Below, in pieces: positions 17,733-25,665 of a stretch of DNA of 64,000 nt (position 1 is its first letter; the number at the start of each line of letters is the position of its first letter). Origin of the DNA: CALUTH01 sp964452495 (lineage in GTDB: Bacteria; Cyanobacteriota; Vampirovibrionia; Gastranaerophilales; Gastranaerophilaceae); assembly GCA_964452495.1 (NCBI GenBank), contig CAYVMC010000002.1:62001-126000 (forward strand), given 5' to 3'. A program made the position numbers and the translations under genes. The notes beneath the pieces were generated by a model that saw only the letters and a list, made by a program, of their open reading frames with translations, was not told the DNA's origin and ran no database searches.

Positions 17733-18599
17733 ATGGCAATTACTGTCAGCGGAAAGAAAAAACAAGTAAGAAAAACATTCACCGAATTACTTTCTGACTT
17801 AAGAACCAGCAGCTCAGAAAAGGTTAGATATAATGCCGCAAGAGTATTAGGCGAACTTGGTGACTTAAAAGCAGTTGAACCGTTAATTGATGTATTAAAA
17901 AATGACAAAAACGGTTCAGTAAGGCTCTATGCTGCAAGAGCTTTAGGCGAATTAGGCGATTCAAAGGCAACAAAACACCTTATAGAATCACTTCGTGAAG
18001 ACAGAAATGTTGATGTTCGTGTTCGTGCAGCACGTGCATTGGGGCGTCTCGGCGGTAAAGTTGTTGTTGAACCGCTTGTTGAAGCTCTCAATGATGAAAA
18101 TTCTCAAGTATGTATTACAGCAACCGATGCATTAATTGAAATTGGTGATGTTGCAACTGATGCATTAATGAAATCATTAGATCACGAAAAAGTTAATGTT
18201 CGCTGCGATGCAACAAGAGCATTAGGTGAAATCGGTAACAAAAAGGCTGTGGATAAGATTATTAATATGCTTTATGATGAATGGGTAAATGTTAGAATTT
18301 ACGCTGTGACATCATTAGGTAAACTGAATGACACAAAAGCAGTTCCGGCTCTTATTGATGTTATGAAAAACAAAAATGAAAATGACCTTGTAAGAGCAGG
18401 TGCAGCAGCAGCTTTAGGTGTTTTAAGAGATCAACGTGCGCTTCTTCCGTTAAGAGAACTTATTATGGAAGCAGAAGAACTTGGCGAATTGGAAGATACT
18501 GCACTCAAATCATTTAAAAAGATTATGGCAGCAAACTGGCAGTCAATTCCAGGCGCCGCTCCACAGAAAAAACCGGCAACAACAGGTATGACATACTAA
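17733..18599 (+). CDS. HEAT-repeat protein (PBS-lyase-like repeats)
   Basis: The 288 residues consist almost entirely of tandem HEAT-like repeats of about 31 residues. Each contains a form of VRYNAARVLGELGD..AVEPLIDVL, and about seven to eight copies are visible. In Cyanobacteria such repeats occur in phycobilin lyases and in scaffolding proteins. No bilin-lyase context exists here, so a protein-protein scaffold is more likely. The start has a strong GGAGGTTACG site, and a clear terminator follows, so the gene is monocistronic. The exact role is unknown. Confidence 0.8.
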   Translation: MAITVSGKKKQVRKTFTELLSDLRTSSSEKVRYNAARVLGELGDLKAVEPLIDVLKNDKNGSVRLYAARALGELGDSKATKHLIESLREDRNVDVRVRAARALGRLGGKVVVEPLVEALNDENSQVCITATDALIEIGDVATDALMKSLDHEKVNVRCDATRALGEIGNKKAVDKIINMLYDEWVNVRIYAVTSLGKLNDTKAVPALIDVMKNKNENDLVRAGAAAALGVLRDQRALLPLRELIMEAEELGELEDTALKSFKKIMAANWQSIPGAAPQKKPATTGMTY

Positions 18600-18625
18600 T
18601 ATCTGGTTGCAATATAATTAATCAT

Positions 18626-18655
18626 AAAAACTCCCGATAAGCATCGGGAGTTTTT
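18626..18655 (+). terminator. Rho-independent terminator after HEAT-repeat gene
   Basis: AAAAACTCCCGAT and ATCGGGAGTTTTT form a perfect 13-bp stem with loop AAGC. The symmetry of the A and T runs means it could act in both directions. Confidence 0.92.
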
Positions 18656-18931
18656 ATATTTTAAAAGAATTATCTTTTATATTCCCAGATAACAGACACA
18701 TTCTTCACTATGGAGATGATCATCCAGAACTATCACATTCTCTTATCCCCGTCCTGATTATGCTTAAAAACACCCCTTACATTGTAACAACCAGCAACTA
18801 AAAGAGTATACCTTTTCTTTTTAATAATTTTTTTTCGGTCAAATTATTTATCATTTCTAGTTTTACACCGATTGTTTATTTAAGTCCGTCCATTTCTATT
18901 GTAAATTTTTGTAAAAAAATTTCAAAAATAT
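18656..18931. other. Intergenic region, no gene seen
   Basis: AT-rich sequence without a supported open frame lies between the HEAT-gene terminator and the sigma-28 promoter. The last 34 bases (from ATTGTAAA at 18898) resemble the sequence upstream of the second sigma-28 promoter at 56866. Confidence 0.5.
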
Positions 18932-18958
18932 TAAAGTTTTGAACAAACCTGCCGATAA
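18932..18958 (+). promoter_or_regulatory. Sigma-28 (FliA) class promoter, consensus match
   Basis: TAAAGTTT (18932-18939), an 11-base spacer and GCCGATAA (18951-18958) match the bacterial sigma-28 consensus at every position. The start codon of the repeat protein lies 39 bases downstream with its own AAAGGAG site. Confidence 0.88.
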
Positions 18959-18996
18959 CAAGAGTAAATGTGTATATGTTTATGAAAGGAGCCTTT

Positions 18997-21489
18997 ATGT
19001 CCGGAGAAGAAAAAATTAGCATAAAAATTAAAAAGAATATGGGCATAACGCAAGCATTAAAGAAGCTTGTAAAAGATGCAGGCGAGAATGTGAAAAATTC
19101 TGTGTGGAATGCTACACTTGAAAAACTAGTGGAATTAAACAATCAGAGAAAAACTGATGATAAAGATTCCATTTTCTCCGGCGGAACAGCACTTAATGAC
19201 TGGCATCACAACTTTGTTGTACATGAAGGGAATATAGATTTTTCTAAATCAGAGCTAGAAGTTCTCCTTGATACAATGCAAGTCAGTGAAAATGTAAAAA
19301 ATAAAATCCTCGAGACAGTGACTCAAGCACCAGAAGGCGGACAGGCTCAAGCGCCAGAAGGCGGGCAAGCACAGGCGCCAGAAGGCGGACAGGCTCAAGC
19401 ACCAGTAGGCGGACAAGCTCAAGCACCAGAAGGCGGACAGGCTCAAGCACCAGTAGGCGGACAAGCTCAAGCACCAGAAGGCGGGCAAGCACAGGCGCCA
19501 GAAGGCGGACAGGCTCAGGGGCCAGAAGGCGGGCAAGCACAGGCTCCAGAAGGCGAACAAGCTCAAGCACCAGAAGGCGGGCAAGCACAGGCTCCAGAAG
19601 GCGGGCAAAAAACTCCTGAAGAAATTGAACAGGCTGCACAGGAGAAAGGATACCGTGCAACTGAACATTCAGGAACCTTTTATGATGAAAACACCAAAAC
19701 CCACTACCGTTGGGACGACGAAGCAGGTGGCTTTAAAGAAATGCCAAATGTTAAATATATAGGTAAAAACGGAATTTATCTTGATATGGATGATAAATTT
19801 TATGGTACAGATGATAAGCTCCTCAACGGGGAGTATACCTTTGCAAACGAAGATCAGACAGTTATAACAACTGTAACACTTGAAAACGGTATTTTGACAG
19901 AGAAAAAAGTTGTTACAACAAACGACGACAAATCCTACAAACAAGAAACTTATGATAAAGGTGATAAGCTTGTAAAAACAGAGGAATTTAACAAGGATGG
20001 AAAACTAACAAAAACAGTTACAGTAGAGTACGCTGAAGATGGTTCTTCTGTTCAAACAGAAAAGAAAGACGATACTGTTACTAAAGTAGTAAAACGCAAC
20101 CCTGACGACAAAATAACAGAAATAACAGAGGGCAACACCGTTTATACTTACACCTATAAGGAAGACAACAGTTATACTGTGACAAAAAAGGTTAATGAAA
20201 AACTAAGTCAAATTACAAATTACAATTCTGAAAATCAGGCAGTTCGTGAGCAATTTTACAATGAAGACGAAGTTCTTCTAAGTGAGAAAAAATACACATA
20301 TCAAACTGATAGTACAAGGGTAGCCGATATTGAATATTATAATAGTTATTATGAGTTTTCTAAAGAGCTACAGCAGAAACAAGGTGACGACTTTTATGAG
20401 CTGTCACATATTGCTCAATGGAGCGATGGCCGCTACAAAGTATTTATTGATATGAATATGGTACTAGGTAGCACATATATTGGAAAACATGAGTTAACAG
20501 TTGAAACTGAAGAAGAAGCAAAAGCCCTGCAAGAAGAATTCCTTAGCATTCGTGAACTGTATTCAGAAATTGCTTCCTATGACCAAAACGGGAAATACAG
20601 AGGTACCCCAGAAATCTCTGATGATCGGAAAACAGAGATTATTGATAAACTTACAGAAATAATAAGTGATGAAAACAAACCGCTTGAGGTACGTCAAGCT
20701 GCCGCTTTTACAGCTACACGCGGCAGCCTTAGTGAAGAAAAGCTCAAGGATGCGATTATAAACACAAAAAATCCTGCATTAATTAACAGATTGAGAGGCA
20801 GTAATTTAACCACTGAACAGTGGGAAAAATTATATAATATGGCACTTGAGCCGGAATTCAGAAAATCTCCAGTATATGGTGATATCTATCATATGCTGCT
20901 AGGCGAGGATTTCCAAAACAAGGCTCCAGATGAAGTTAGATTTAAATCCTTCAACAATCTACCACGGGGGTGGAATAAAGATAGTGGTAGTTACGATTGC
21001 ATCCCTAGATTGTCGGTATCATTTCTGAATGAACACTGGGCTGAAATAAAAGAAGATGACAAATTTTATCTTCTTGCCCGCTCAAGAGACACGATGGATA
21101 AAGAAACATTTGATACAAAATTTATCCCGTCAATCCCTAATAATCCTACAAAAGACCAAGTTGACAAAATAAGAGGCACTATGAGCACGCTGCCTGATGA
21201 TGTCAAAGCTGACTATCACCTGATAGAATCAGGCGACCGTTTCTACAATATTTTAATGAAGAAAATTCTCGATAATCCGTCTATTATAAAAGAAATGGGT
21301 AATAAAAAAGATTGGGACGAAGCAAGACAAAAAGAAGCAATAAATGAATATATTAAAGATTTTGGTGAAAAAATTGCAAAACAAATGGGAATTGATGACC
21401 CGTCAAAAATCCAACCAGGTCAAATATTAGATTTTTCAAAAGTTAAATGGCCGCAGCCAAATATATTTAACTGGTGGTTTAATTATTAA
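18997..21489 (+). CDS. Large sigma-28-driven repeat protein of unknown function
   Basis: I do not recognise this 830-residue protein. The start at 18997 is set by GAAAGGAGCC. The order is: a helical N-terminal domain (about 1-105; GITQALKKLVKDAGENV); 12 tandem copies of QAPEGGQA (110-204); a strand-rich region (about 220-470) with repeated K/T/E-rich hairpins like those of MORN or RHS-type repeats; and a helical C-terminal region ending with a possible LysM-like segment (IAKQMGIDDPSKIQPGQILD). There is no signal peptide or membrane helix. Expression from a flagellar-class promoter, directly before the flg locus, suggests a flagellum-associated or flagellum-exported surface protein. That role is an inference. 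Confidence 0.7.
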   Translation: MSGEEKISIKIKKNMGITQALKKLVKDAGENVKNSVWNATLEKLVELNNQRKTDDKDSIFSGGTALNDWHHNFVVHEGNIDFSKSELEVLLDTMQVSENVKNKILETVTQAPEGGQAQAPEGGQAQAPEGGQAQAPVGGQAQAPEGGQAQAPVGGQAQAPEGGQAQAPEGGQAQGPEGGQAQAPEGEQAQAPEGGQAQAPEGGQKTPEEIEQAAQEKGYRATEHSGTFYDENTKTHYRWDDEAGGFKEMPNVKYIGKNGIYLDMDDKFYGTDDKLLNGEYTFANEDQTVITTVTLENGILTEKKVVTTNDDKSYKQETYDKGDKLVKTEEFNKDGKLTKTVTVEYAEDGSSVQTEKKDDTVTKVVKRNPDDKITEITEGNTVYTYTYKEDNSYTVTKKVNEKLSQITNYNSENQAVREQFYNEDEVLLSEKKYTYQTDSTRVADIEYYNSYYEFSKELQQKQGDDFYELSHIAQWSDGRYKVFIDMNMVLGSTYIGKHELTVETEEEAKALQEEFLSIRELYSEIASYDQNGKYRGTPEISDDRKTEIIDKLTEIISDENKPLEVRQAAAFTATRGSLSEEKLKDAIINTKNPALINRLRGSNLTTEQWEKLYNMALEPEFRKSPVYGDIYHMLLGEDFQNKAPDEVRFKSFNNLPRGWNKDSGSYDCIPRLSVSFLNEHWAEIKEDDKFYLLARSRDTMDKETFDTKFIPSIPNNPTKDQVDKIRGTMSTLPDDVKADYHLIESGDRFYNILMKKILDNPSIIKEMGNKKDWDEARQKEAINEYIKDFGEKIAKQMGIDDPSKIQPGQILDFSKVKWPQPNIFNWWFNY
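19324..19608 (+). repeat. 24-bp coding minisatellite (QAPEGGQA x 12)
   Basis: Twelve tandem 24-bp units encode QAPEGGQA with few substitutions (V for E in units 4 and 6, G for A in unit 9, E for G in unit 10); the last unit lacks one codon. The units are near-identical at the DNA level and in frame, so copy number can vary without breaking the protein. Confidence 0.95.
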
Positions 21490-21887
21490 AATCCCTATAA
21501 ATTATGCCTGAAATTTGGGTGAACCGAAAATTCTATCCCCAAGCGGGGGATAAAGGTTTTACTTATACTTCCCAGCAGCCCGTTTTCACTTGATTTTCCA
21601 CTGCACAAAAACCATCCGTTAGTATGATGCAACACCAAAATCTACGGCAAAAAATATCCTGCATAAATATTATTTTCCATGCCTCATATAAAAGTCTCTT
21701 GATTTTTTAAAAGGCATGTCCGGCATGGTTTTGAAGGCATAAATCAACAAAAAGGTGTACACCTTTTTATCTACGCTAATAACACTAAAAATCAATCTCA
21801 ATATGGATGTATAGCTCATCTAAAAGGTTGTAATATTTTTAGTGTAGATAATTAATAAATTAATTTTTTGAGGAGAGAGGATATAGT
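21490..21887 (+). promoter_or_regulatory. Structured intergenic/leader region before the regulator-flagellar operon
   Basis: No gene is seen. Three structures are visible. TATCCCC/GGGGATA forms a hairpin at 21534-21552. A perfect 20-base palindrome (AAAAAGGTGT and its complement) lies at 21749-21768. A long-range inverted repeat pairs ACACTAAAAAT (21782-21792) with ATTTTTAGTGT (21835-21845), extended by TATCTAC (21768-21774) with GTAGATA (21844-21850). The long repeat ends about 40 bases before the response regulator start and would fold in its leader. The palindrome could end the upstream transcript or bind a regulator. Confidence 0.45.
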
Positions 21888-22589
21888 ATGAGACGTGAGT
21901 TCAAACAGAAATCAAGTGTTCTTTTGATTGATGACAATTACGAACACGTGAACGGAATTAAGGAGCTTTTAAATTTAGAAGGCACATTTAATGTAGTGAG
22001 TGCAGCAACCAGTGTTAATGTGGGTGTCACATTAATCAAACGGCACAATCCTGACATTGTAATTCTTGATATGAATATGCCGGAAAGAGATGGCTTACAA
22101 GCATTGCAAGACATTGAAAATCTTGGGTTGGGAACAAAAGTTCTTGTATTAAGCGGATATGATGATGCCGATTTAATCTTCAGAGCAATGAAACTCGGTG
22201 CAAGAGGCTATATACTGAAAACAATGGCATCCGCACAGTTAATTTATGCAATTGAAGAAGTATTATCCGGTAAAATTTATCTTCCGCTTGCAATTTCTTC
22301 AAGATTTTTTGAATACTTCCAAAAAACATTCCGTGAAGAATCTGCAAACGAAGTTAAAGAAGAAAATTTCCTTGATGCACTTACACACAGAGAAGAAGAA
22401 GTGCTTGAACTCTTAACCCAAGGAATCACATATAAGGGTGTTGCAAATAAATTATTCATTTCAGAAACAACAGTAAAAACACACGTTAACAATATTTTCC
22501 AAAAATTACAGGTTAACGACAGAACACAAGCTGTTTTATACGCTATTAACAACGGTTTTTTAAACAAAAAGGTCAAAATTAAATTATAA
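21888..22589 (+). CDS. NarL/LuxR-family response regulator
   Basis: This 233-residue regulator has an N-terminal receiver domain (acidic pair in LLIDDN, phospho-acceptor Asp61 in VILDMNMPERDG, then VLSGYDD and the conserved Lys in YILKT). The C-terminal LuxR-type helix-turn-helix is LTHREEEVLELL...ISETTVKTHVNNIFQKL. It is translated from a strong GAGGAGAGAGG site. Its stop overlaps the start of the kinase gene (TAATG), and flgB, flgC and fliE follow, so it probably controls flagellar or motility genes. Targets are not known. Confidence 0.92.
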   Translation: MRREFKQKSSVLLIDDNYEHVNGIKELLNLEGTFNVVSAATSVNVGVTLIKRHNPDIVILDMNMPERDGLQALQDIENLGLGTKVLVLSGYDDADLIFRAMKLGARGYILKTMASAQLIYAIEEVLSGKIYLPLAISSRFFEYFQKTFREESANEVKEENFLDALTHREEEVLELLTQGITYKGVANKLFISETTVKTHVNNIFQKLQVNDRTQAVLYAINNGFLNKKVKIKL

Positions 22590-23848
22590 TGAAAAGAGTA
22601 GTACCCAAAAAGAATTTATTAAAAAATCTTATTTTTCTGCAAGAGAATAAGACAATAACCAGACGCACAGTTGAGGGTATGTTCAGGGCATTTGTAGAGC
22701 CGCTGTTAAACTCTCCTCAAGAAGGTTTGGTCGTATATAGACTACTAGATAAAACTCCGTATCAAGGATTACTTAGCAGGCTTAAATATATTGACATAAA
22801 ACTCATTGATTACACAAAGGAAACAGCTTACAAGCAAAATGTATGGGAAGAAACAGAGTTTCTCTGTCTACTTACGCAACGTTATGGTATTGTATTCATC
22901 TGGGACTATACTCTTGATGCTGTTGATGGTTATGCAGGGTACTACTTGAAATTCAATTCAAGACTTCTTGATGACGGCTTTAATATAATTAACGATAATT
23001 CAAAAATCAGTTTGACCAAATATATGGAAAAATTCCGTCCGGACAGACGTGATAACGATATGTTAAACAGTGTTATGCTTAATCTGTTTGATATGTATAA
23101 TTCCCAAACTCAGGAAGTAATTGCGATAGACCTTGAACGTGAAGAAATGGACAAAACCATTGAAGAACAGACAGGGTATGATAAAAAAACACGATATATC
23201 GCTCATGAAATTAAAAATCAGTTATCAATCTGTGAGCTTTATGCCCAAATTATACGGAAATACTGCGAGAAAAATAATATTGAAGGTGAAACAATTGAAA
23301 ACGCAGTAAACAGTATTATTAAAGCCGTTAGTATGGCTAATAATAATCTTATATCATTAAAAACTGTTGATGAAAACAAGCTTGAGCCATGTAAAGTAAA
23401 GGAATTGGTTGATGAAGCCATTTCACTTGCAAAAGTATATTTAGAAGGAAAAGATATCACGCTCAAGCTATCAAATAAAGCGGAAAATGAAATTCTTGCA
23501 GACCGGAATAAATTTATTTCGGTATTAATTAATCTCATCAAGAATGCTGCAGAAGCTTTTAATACAGAAGAAATTGCTGAAACAGAAGATGGCTGCAAAC
23601 AAGAAAAAATAATCACAATATCATCCGAACAGGAAGATGTATTTGTTAAAATACAAATAGAAAACAACGGACATCCGGTTAAAGATGCCGAAAAGATTTT
23701 TGTTGAAGGTTACACAACAAAATCTACAGGCAGCGGACTCGGACTTATTATCTGTAAAAAAGATATAGAAGATCAGTTCGGACAGATAAAACTTATTAAA
23801 TCCGATGAGGAATCAACTGTATTTGAAATATCAATGGGTATAGTATAA
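22589..23848 (+). CDS. Cytosolic sensor histidine kinase paired with the regulator
   Basis: This 419-residue kinase has no transmembrane helices. The N-terminal 180 residues form an unrecognised sensor region. His206 in IAHEIKNQLS is the phospho-acceptor. The ATPase domain has the N-box NLIKNAAEAFN and STGSGLGLIICKKDIE. Overlap with the upstream regulator gene makes them a cognate pair. The 20-base gap to flgB suggests co-transcription with the rod genes, an arrangement like class-regulating pairs of other flagellar systems, although those regulators are usually sigma-54-dependent and this one is NarL-type. Confidence 0.9.
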   Translation: MKRVVPKKNLLKNLIFLQENKTITRRTVEGMFRAFVEPLLNSPQEGLVVYRLLDKTPYQGLLSRLKYIDIKLIDYTKETAYKQNVWEETEFLCLLTQRYGIVFIWDYTLDAVDGYAGYYLKFNSRLLDDGFNIINDNSKISLTKYMEKFRPDRRDNDMLNSVMLNLFDMYNSQTQEVIAIDLEREEMDKTIEEQTGYDKKTRYIAHEIKNQLSICELYAQIIRKYCEKNNIEGETIENAVNSIIKAVSMANNNLISLKTVDENKLEPCKVKELVDEAISLAKVYLEGKDITLKLSNKAENEILADRNKFISVLINLIKNAAEAFNTEEIAETEDGCKQEKIITISSEQEDVFVKIQIENNGHPVKDAEKIFVEGYTTKSTGSGLGLIICKKDIEDQFGQIKLIKSDEESTVFEISMGIV

Positions 23849-23867
23849 ATATCCGGAGGATAGGGGT

Positions 23868-24350
23868 ATGAATTTAATAACATCAAATTCAATGGAATTA
23901 ATGAAACTTGGTATGGACGGACTTATGGAACGCCAAAAAGCCGTTTCTGCTAATATCGCAAACGTTATGACTCCAGATTATGTACGCAAGGAAGTAGCTT
24001 TTGAAAGTCAATTGAATGAGATAAGAGAAAGTGCAGATTTGCAGGAATACATCAAAGGTCAGAACAGTATAAAATATAACCCGAATTCTATAAATGAGTT
24101 TACAAGAGAAATTCCAAAATACAGAATACCCACAGCTCAGGAGAAAGCTTATTTACAATCTGATATAATGTCTGATTTTAATCCGCAGATTGTTGATGAT
24201 ATTTATAATGGTGCCTCAACAGACGGAAATAATGTAGAGTTGGAAAAAGAAATGATGGATTTATCTAAAACCGGCACAAGATATCTCGTTTTATCAAACC
24301 TTGAAAGCCGTGCTTACCAAGGTATCTCACAAATAATAAGCGGTGAATAA
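23868..24350 (+). CDS. flgB: Flagellar basal-body rod protein FlgB
   Basis: This 160-residue proximal rod subunit is exported through the flagellar type III apparatus. The N-terminal rod motif is GLMERQKAVSANIANVMTPD and the C-terminal helix is VELEKEMMDLSKTGTRYLVLSN. A GGAGG site precedes the ATG. It heads flgB-flgC-fliE and follows the two-component pair. Confidence 0.93.
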   Translation: MNLITSNSMELMKLGMDGLMERQKAVSANIANVMTPDYVRKEVAFESQLNEIRESADLQEYIKGQNSIKYNPNSINEFTREIPKYRIPTAQEKAYLQSDIMSDFNPQIVDDIYNGASTDGNNVELEKEMMDLSKTGTRYLVLSNLESRAYQGISQIISGE

Positions 24351-24380
24351 CAAATAATGGATAAACAGGAGGTGTAAAAT

Positions 24381-24887
24381 ATGAGCTTCAGTGCATTTGA
24401 TATAGCAGGATCAGGAATGATGGCACAACGGATTAAAATGGATACCGTTGCCAGTAACATTGCCAACGTAAACACTACCAGAAATCCAGACGGTTCACCA
24501 GGAGTTTATATCAAGAAAAATGTATCATTTAAAGCTATATACGAGGATAACCTTTCACGTGGCCCCCAAAATTTTGGAGCAAACTCACTTGATGCAAAAT
24601 TTGATCCGTCAACAGGCAATATGATGGTAAATACCGGTATCGCTCTTAATACAGGTATGATATCCGGCGGAGTCGAAGTTGACAGAATTTATGATACAGA
24701 AAACGGTATAAAAACTCTATATGATCCATCACATCCAGATGCTGACGTAGAAGGATATGTAAATGTTCCTAATATAAACATTGTTGAAGAAATGGTTGAT
24801 ATGATAGCAGCTTCAAGAGCGTACGAAGCAAATGCAACAGTTGCTCAAAATGTTACCACTATGATTCAATCTGCAATGAATATTTAA
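24381..24887 (+). CDS. flgC: Flagellar basal-body rod protein FlgC
   Basis: This 168-residue proximal rod subunit has the family motif SGMMAQRIKMDTVASNIANV at the N-terminus. The C-terminus has YVNVPNINIVEEMVDMIAAS followed by RAYEANATVAQ, the D0 helices that pack in the rod. A CAGGAGGT site lies upstream. It is placed between flgB and fliE as in most flagellates. Confidence 0.95.
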   Translation: MSFSAFDIAGSGMMAQRIKMDTVASNIANVNTTRNPDGSPGVYIKKNVSFKAIYEDNLSRGPQNFGANSLDAKFDPSTGNMMVNTGIALNTGMISGGVEVDRIYDTENGIKTLYDPSHPDADVEGYVNVPNINIVEEMVDMIAASRAYEANATVAQNVTTMIQSAMNI

Positions 24888-24935
24888 TCAGAAAAAAAGG
24901 GTTCCCTCGAGGAAATTTTAAGGAGTATATAACAA

Positions 24936-25334
24936 ATGGAAATAACAAGTTTTTCAATGCCTGAGTACAGTAATTTGAATGCTGTAAACGAATATAACAA
25001 ATTCTTAAAAGGACATACCATGTTTGATGTCCAAAATCCCGAGGATTTTGATAATACACTTTTGTTTGAAGAAAAAAAACTATCATCAAAAGCAGAAACA
25101 GAAAAACCTTTTATAGAACTTATGGGCAATGCTTTTACCGATGGGTTAAAATCAGTTGATAACGCAAGAAAAGCCTCGGATAGAGCAAATGAAATATTTG
25201 CCGCAGGCGGTGATATTAATGTACACGAAGTAATGATTGCAGCAGAAAAAGCAAGCCTCAGCACTCAGATGGCAATCCAAATCAGAAACCGTATCTTAAA
25301 TACATACAGCGAACTTAGCCAAATGCAACTCTAA
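24936..25334 (+). CDS. fliE: Flagellar MS-ring/rod junction protein FliE
   Basis: The 132 residues end with the FliE signature DINVHEVMIAAEKASLSTQM followed by AIQIRNRILNTYSELSQMQ. FliE links the MS ring to the proximal rod and is the first substrate of the export gate. The N-terminal 60 residues are variable. This copy has the canonical neighbours flgB-flgC. A second, shorter FliE homologue is encoded at 56379-56720. Confidence 0.92.
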   Translation: MEITSFSMPEYSNLNAVNEYNKFLKGHTMFDVQNPEDFDNTLLFEEKKLSSKAETEKPFIELMGNAFTDGLKSVDNARKASDRANEIFAAGGDINVHEVMIAAEKASLSTQMAIQIRNRILNTYSELSQMQL

Positions 25335-25665
25335 TCCAAATCCGTACAAAAAATAAGAAGCCGACAGATAACCTAAAACTAATGCAGAATTCTAGAACAG
25401 GCAGAATATATCTGGAAATAAACCAGTTAGATAATAAAAAAAGCACACTTAGATTAAACTTTATAATATACCAACTTTATAGCAGGGATTAGTTACATCC
25501 TGCTTTTTTATTATAATTAGATAAATTTTATTAAAATAAAAAATCAATATGAACTTATCAAATACCCAGCATAACACCGAATCTACTACCTACCCCGTAT
25601 TGAATTTTATTTAAAATTTTAGTAAAATAGATAGGTTAAATAATATTTTAAAAAGGAATTTAAGA
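25335..25665. other. Intergenic region between fliE and the symporter
   Basis: No gene is seen. The region holds the terminator at 25481-25510 and, just before the symporter, AT-rich sequence with an AAAAAGGAAT ribosome site. Confidence 0.5.
25481..25510 (+). terminator. Probable terminator of the flagellar operon
   Basis: AGCAGG(G)AT pairs with ATCCTGCT with one bulged G, and seven Ts follow. It lies about 150 bases after the fliE stop. Confidence 0.75.

Noticed and set aside
19324..19608. CRISPR array from the regular 24-bp units
   Set aside because: There are no unique spacers, the units are contiguous, in frame and translated.
19255..19668. Minus-strand open frames opposite the repeat region
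   Set aside because: They are mirror products of the tandem repeat (Leu/Ala/Trp-rich) and have no ribosome site.
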